This document shows, in pieces, positions 1 to 5,816 of a stretch of 5,816 bases of DNA. The stretch comes from an uncultured Prevotella sp. GTDB taxonomy: Bacteria > Bacteroidota > Bacteroidia > Bacteroidales > Bacteroidaceae. The position numbers and the translations under genes are program-made. The notes below the pieces were generated by a model. It was not told where the DNA came from. It worked only from the letters and a program-made list of their open reading frames with translations, and did no database searches. Each line of letters begins with the position of its first letter. The stretch's first letter is position 1. Where the stretch lies: contig CAKPTK010000132.1 of assembly GCA_934190685.1 (NCBI GenBank), forward strand, positions 1 through 5,816, in the 5' to 3' direction.

Positions 1-350
1 ATACATTTGTGCTTCCGCTCGCAATACCGTTCACATTGGGCGCAGATGTCATATCCCAACATCGCTCCGAGGATGAAGTCCTCTTCAGGTGACAGTTGGT
101 TGAGGGGGCGGGTAACAATCATTCGGATGGCATTCAGACACTCCTCCCGACCGAAGTACAGATTCAGCCGGTCGTTGCCCACAGGTTGGATGATATATTG
201 AATGTTTTGGCTCTCCAATCTGCGAATGGCGAAATCCTCATATTTCTTGTTGAAGGTGAAGAGCACCATGCGACGTACCCCTTTCTTGTACTCATAAATA
301 TGGTTCATCAGAACCTTCATGTCTACTGGCATTGCTGTTGGTTGCTGCAT
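1..350 (-). CDS. DUF2023 family protein (3' end cut by window edge)
   Basis: Small soluble protein of unknown function, recognised as DUF2023 (PF09633). I translated it by hand from the minus strand: 116 complete codons are visible and the frame stays open to the window edge, so the C-terminus is missing. Family-like segments are NHIYEYKKGVRRMVL (residues 16-30), LNLYFGREECLN (62-73) and the conserved block RPLNQLSPEEDFILGAMLGYD (81-101), whose tail I can only partly quote as LSPEEDFILG. After that block comes a cysteine cluster, C103-x2-C106-x3-C110-x5-C116, with H114 between; this could bind a metal, but that is inference. No signal peptide or membrane segment is seen. I chose the start at 350 because it is the first ATG after the flavodoxin stop, with a purine-rich AGAAAGG upstream. 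An internal ATG at 320 (MKVLMNHIYE) is a fair alternative and would match the usual family N-terminus better. It lies 38 bp behind the flavodoxin gene with no terminator between, so the two are probably co-transcribed. DUF2023 next to flavodoxin is a recurrent Bacteroidales arrangement. Confidence 0.85.
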   Translation of the reverse strand, partial: MQQPTAMPVDMKVLMNHIYEYKKGVRRMVLFTFNKKYEDFAIRRLESQNIQYIIQPVGNDRLNLYFGREECLNAIRMIVTRPLNQLSPEEDFILGAMLGYDICAQCERYCERKHKC

Positions 351-388
351 GTTCGAAAGCCTTTCTTTTATGGTTGTGTGATGTTTGC

Positions 389-886
389 TTATAATTGTGG
401 CTGGATTTCTTCCACCCAAGCGTTGATGCGTTCGTCCGTCTTGTCGTCCTCGTTCACTTCGTCGAGAGCCAGTCCCACGAACTTTCCGTCCACAACGGCT
501 TCCGATTCGTCAAAGGTATAGCCGTCTGTTGACACCTGTCCGATGATGTTGGCACCTGCTTCTTTGACTGCATTGTAGAGTTCAGCCATGCCGCCGACGA
601 AAGTGTCAGGATAGGACTCTGAGTCGCCGCATCCGAAGAGGGCGACGGTCTTGCCGCTGAGGTCGGCTCCCTTGATGGTTTTGATGCCGTCATACCAGTC
701 GTCCTGCAATTCGCCTGCTCCCCATGTCGAGGTGCCGAGGATGAGGTTGTCGTTGTCTGCGATGACGTTGTCGTTGAGGTCTGTCACGTTGATGATGTTG
801 TCCACACCCAGTTTCTCGCCGATGCGGCCTGCCAGATCTTCACAGGTTCCAGTGCTCGTTCCGAAGATGATAACCGTCTTTTTCAT
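389..886 (-). CDS. fldA: Long-chain flavodoxin
   Basis: FMN-binding electron carrier of the cytoplasm, able to replace ferredoxin in low-potential redox reactions. It is 165 residues long and complete, a normal length for long-chain flavodoxins. In order: beta-1 (TVIIFG); the FMN phosphate loop T10-S-T-G-T-C15, matching T/S-x-T-G-x-T except for Cys at the last position; W55 in TSTWGAGELQDDW, the usual aromatic on one face of the flavin ring; FGCGDSESYPDTF (84-96) with Y92 as the stacking tyrosine; then the extra loop of the long-chain class at about 117-140 (STDGYTFDESEAVVDGKFVG). The protein is very acidic, with few basic residues after position 110, as expected for a flavodoxin. The start has an AAGGA sequence three bases upstream (890-894 on the plus strand). 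It is first in an operon with the DUF2023 gene and divergent from the beta-galactosidase. Iron-limited or redox-responsive expression is known for flavodoxins in other bacteria; here it is only inferred. The identification is firm, the partner enzymes are unknown. Confidence 0.96.
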   Translation of the reverse strand: MKKTVIIFGTSTGTCEDLAGRIGEKLGVDNIINVTDLNDNVIADNDNLILGTSTWGAGELQDDWYDGIKTIKGADLSGKTVALFGCGDSESYPDTFVGGMAELYNAVKEAGANIIGQVSTDGYTFDESEAVVDGKFVGLALDEVNEDDKTDERINAWVEEIQPQL

Positions 887-937
887 ATTTCCTTATTGTA
901 TTTTTATAGGGTTAAACATTCTGTTTGTTCTCGGTTG

Positions 938-970
938 CAAAGTTAGTGCGGTTCATGAAAATGCGCAATA
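938..970 (-). promoter_or_regulatory. Flavodoxin operon promoter
   Basis: On the minus strand 945-938 reads TAACTTTG, a perfect match to the Bacteroidetes -7 consensus TAnnTTTG. Twenty bases further upstream (970-966) lies TATTG, an acceptable -33 element at the standard 19-21 bp spacing. Transcription would start near 930, giving a leader of about 45 nt. The -33 element falls inside the left arm of the inverted repeat at 966-1021, so a protein bound there should affect this promoter. No start-site data were available. Confidence 0.7.
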
Positions 971-1021
971 CCTAAATACAATGATTTGGCACAGGGCGGC
1001 AATCATCATATTTAGGTATTG
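966..1021. repeat. Long inverted repeat, candidate operator of the divergent region
   Basis: Left arm 966-986 and right arm 1001-1021 are reverse complements at 19 of 21 positions. The outer 13 bases (CAATACCTAAATA, against TATTTAGGTATTG) and the inner six (ATGATT, against AATCAT) match perfectly; the only mismatches are the two adjacent pairs 979/1008 and 980/1007. The spacer is 14 bases and G+C-rich (TGGCACAGGGCGGC). The right arm is not followed by a T-run and lies far from either stop codon, so it is not an ordinary terminator. Its left arm covers the probable flavodoxin -33 box, and its right arm ends about 110 bp before the beta-galactosidase -7 box. A regulator-binding site is the favoured reading; a dispersed palindromic repeat (REP- or MITE-like) is the main alternative. 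Confidence 0.75.
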
Positions 1022-1095
1022 GCTGTTGCGTGTGTATGTGGAAGTGCTCCTTGGTTTGCACGCTCCTTTAAATAAGATAGGCGGCGCTCGAAATA

Positions 1096-4372
<3,277 letters not shown>

Positions 4373-4380
4373 TATCAGAC

Positions 4381-4429
4381 AGAAGCAGAGGATTGCTCAT
4401 TCTTGGCAATCTTCTGCTTCTATTTGTTG
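4381..4429 (+). terminator. Rho-independent terminator of the beta-galactosidase gene
   Basis: Arms AGAAGCAGAGGATTGC (4381-4396) and GCAATCTTCTGCTTCT (4406-4421) form a 16-bp stem with a single G-U wobble and a 9-base loop, beginning nine bases after the TAA stop. The tail TATTTGTTG is T-rich though interrupted. It separates the enzyme gene from the symporter gene, whose own promoter follows. Confidence 0.88.
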
Positions 4430-4446
4430 TCAATGGGGAAAATCGT

Positions 4447-4471
4447 CCAACTTTTGGGTGGAAAAAGTCGG
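4447..4471. repeat. Inverted repeat upstream of the symporter promoter, candidate operator
   Basis: CCAACTTTT (4447-4455) and AAAAGTCGG (4463-4471) pair at eight of nine positions (mismatch 4449/4469) around a 7-base spacer. No T-run follows, so it is not a second terminator. The right arm covers 4467-4470, where the -33 element of the symporter promoter would be expected. A regulator-binding site is possible; chance occurrence cannot be excluded for arms this short. Confidence 0.4.
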
Positions 4472-4490
4472 ATAATTCCGTGTTTCTATG

Positions 4491-4498
4491 TAATTTTG
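4491..4498 (+). promoter_or_regulatory. Symporter promoter, -7 box
   Basis: TAATTTTG matches TAnnTTTG exactly and lies 35 bases before the ATG at 4534, predicting a leader of about 30 nt. No good TTTG-like -33 element is present at 19-21 bp upstream (the sequence there is AGTCGG), which suggests a weak or activator-dependent promoter. The A-rich stretch just before the start codon replaces a Shine-Dalgarno sequence, as is common in this phylum. Confidence 0.6.
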
Positions 4499-4533
4499 CA
4501 ATCTTATAAGAGAGATTTTAGTAAATTGCAAAC

Positions 4534-5736
4534 ATGAAAAAGTTGAAATTAGGGCTTCTGCCCTCAATCATTTTAGCTATTGTCCTTGGTATGGGGCTTG
4601 GTACAGTTTCTCCCGACATGCTCGTCCGGATCTTTGTCACGTTTAATGCCCTTTTTAGCGAGTTCCTCGGTTTCTTGATACCGCTCATCATTGTCGGGCT
4701 TGTCACCCCCGCTATTGCCGACATCGGCAAGGGGGCAGGCAAACTGTTGCTTTTCACGGTTCTGCTTGCCTATGGCGCCACCATTTTTTCCGGTTTCTTG
4801 TCATACGGGGTGGGACAGACTATTTTCCCCTCTCTCATTTCGGACCATTTCCAACTCGGTCAAATCAGCAAGGCGGAAGGCATAACCCCATATTTTACTG
4901 TGAAAATTCCCGCACCGCTCAATGTGATGACATCGCTTGTGATGGCTTTCACTTTGGGGCTTGGAATTGCCCATCTCGGTACCCAATCGTTGAAAAATGT
5001 GTTTTCAGAGTTCTGCGGCATCATAACAAAAACCATTCAAGTGGTCGTTTTGCCTTTGCTGCCTGCCTATATCTTTGGTATTTTTCTCAATATGGCCCAT
5101 TCAGGTGAAGCATTTAGGGTGCTCAGTGTGTTTGTAAAGATTATCGGGGTGATATTTTTGATGCACATTTTCTTGCTCGTCTTCCAGTATACCATTGCGT
5201 CGATAATTGTCCGCAAGAATCCTTTCAGACTGCTCGCAAATATGCTGCCAGCCTATTTCACGGCCCTTGGCACTCAGTCGTCGGCTGCCACTATCCCCGT
5301 CACCATGCGTCAGACCATTCGCAATGGGGTGAACAAAGACATTGCTGGTTTTGTCATTCCGTTGTGTGCCACAATCCATTTGTCAGGCAGCACGATGAAG
5401 ATTGTGGCGTGTGCCCTTGCACTTATGATGATGCAGGGCATAGCCTACGATTTCCAGACGATGGCTGGATTTATCCTCATGTTGGGCATCACAATGGTTG
5501 CCGCACCGGGTGTGCCTGGTGGTGCCATCATGGCGGCTCTCGGCATCCTTGCCTCAATGCTTGGTTTCGACCAAAAGTCGCTTGCTCTCATGATCGCCTT
5601 ATACATAACCATGGATAGTTTCGGCACTGCATGCAACGTTACAGGTGATGGCGCTCTTGCTTTGATTATAGACCGATGTTCTCGTAAAAATGTGACGAAT
5701 AGGCATGCGGAAATGGCCGCAGATAGTGATAAATAG
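4534..5736 (+). CDS. Dicarboxylate/amino acid:cation symporter (SDF family), substrate unknown
   Basis: Inner-membrane secondary transporter of the SDF/GltPh family (PF00375), 400 residues and complete. The N-terminal half shows hydrophobic helices at roughly 7-25, 38-60, 68-98, 128-150, 160-187 and 195-225. The transport core follows: hairpin 1 with GTQSSAATIPVTMR (246-259), TM7 with IPLCATIHLSGST (275-287), hairpin 2 with APGVPGGAI (324-332), and TM8 with DSFGTACNVTGD (361-372). Aligned by eye to GltPh, TM8 keeps D394 (D361), T398 (T365), N401 (N368) and D405 (D372). However R397, which binds the acidic side chain of the substrate, is G364; hairpin-1 R276 is Q248; and the NMDG motif is HLSG, so N310 and D312 become H282 and S284. 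A neutral or otherwise atypical substrate is therefore likelier than glutamate, aspartate or C4-dicarboxylates, and coupling to sodium is uncertain. The short tail after 382 is hydrophilic. It has its own promoter and no visible operon partner. The family is firm, the substrate open. Confidence 0.92.
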   Translation: MKKLKLGLLPSIILAIVLGMGLGTVSPDMLVRIFVTFNALFSEFLGFLIPLIIVGLVTPAIADIGKGAGKLLLFTVLLAYGATIFSGFLSYGVGQTIFPSLISDHFQLGQISKAEGITPYFTVKIPAPLNVMTSLVMAFTLGLGIAHLGTQSLKNVFSEFCGIITKTIQVVVLPLLPAYIFGIFLNMAHSGEAFRVLSVFVKIIGVIFLMHIFLLVFQYTIASIIVRKNPFRLLANMLPAYFTALGTQSSAATIPVTMRQTIRNGVNKDIAGFVIPLCATIHLSGSTMKIVACALALMMMQGIAYDFQTMAGFILMLGITMVAAPGVPGGAIMAALGILASMLGFDQKSLALMIALYITMDSFGTACNVTGDGALALIIDRCSRKNVTNRHAEMAADSDK

Positions 5737-5816
5737 TTTTCTTTTTCCCTCGTTGTCGCGCCTTGAAAGAATCGCAAAGGGTTCTGTCGCCTTGTGCCGG
5801 TAGCCTTCTGTATCCT
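5737..5816. other. Intergenic end of window, no gene seen
   Basis: The 80 bases after the symporter stop show no credible start or reading frame. The only structure is a 6-bp hairpin (AGAATC 5768-5773 with GGTTCT 5780-5785, one G-U pair) without a following T-run, too weak to call a terminator. A near-repeat of TGTCGC...CTTG occurs around 5754-5765 and 5784-5794, which I cannot interpret. The symporter terminator, if any, lies beyond the window. Confidence 0.5.

Noticed and set aside
96..521. A 141-codon plus-strand open frame across the flavodoxin/DUF2023 junction
   Set aside because: It runs antisense to two genes that match known families and has no similarity I can recognise.
5768..5785. 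Possible terminator after the symporter gene
   Set aside because: The stem is only six pairs with a G-U, and no T-run follows.

Overview
The window looks like chromosomal DNA from a member of the Bacteroidales, most likely Prevotellaceae (Prevotella/Segatella-like). This is an inference from three things. All three promoter candidates carry the Bacteroidetes -7 box TAnnTTTG. Shine-Dalgarno sequences are weak or absent at two of the four starts. The gene content also fits: a long-chain flavodoxin followed by a DUF2023 protein, a secreted LacZ-type GH2 enzyme, and a divergent SDF-family symporter. By eye the G+C content is near half. I see no insertion sequence, phage gene, tRNA, rRNA or CRISPR array.

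Layout. Positions 1-886 hold a leftward two-gene operon: long-chain flavodoxin (389-886), then a DUF2023 protein (start at 350, running off the left edge). Positions 887-1162 are a divergent control region. It holds a perfect TAnnTTTG box for the flavodoxin operon, another for the rightward beta-galactosidase, and between them a strong 21-bp-arm inverted repeat whose left arm supplies the probable flavodoxin -33 element. Positions 1163-4372 encode a complete secreted 1069-residue LacZ-type beta-galactosidase, closed by a 16-bp hairpin terminator nine bases after the stop. Positions 4422-4533 hold a promoter, with an inverted repeat, for a 400-residue membrane symporter of the dicarboxylate/amino acid:cation symporter (SDF) family at 4534-5736. 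The last 80 bases show no gene.

How the parts relate. There are three independent transcription units, with no sign of one joint pathway. Flavodoxin plus DUF2023 is a low-potential electron-transfer unit, often iron-responsive in other bacteria. The beta-galactosidase should release galactose in the periplasm, but no SusC/SusD, sensor or other glycosidase is visible here. The symporter keeps the fold motifs of its family but has lost the residues that read an acidic side chain and parts of the classical sodium sites, so its substrate is open.

I do not see a clearly new biological system. The points most worth following are the inverted repeat over the flavodoxin promoter, the cysteine cluster at the end of DUF2023, and the altered binding site of the symporter.
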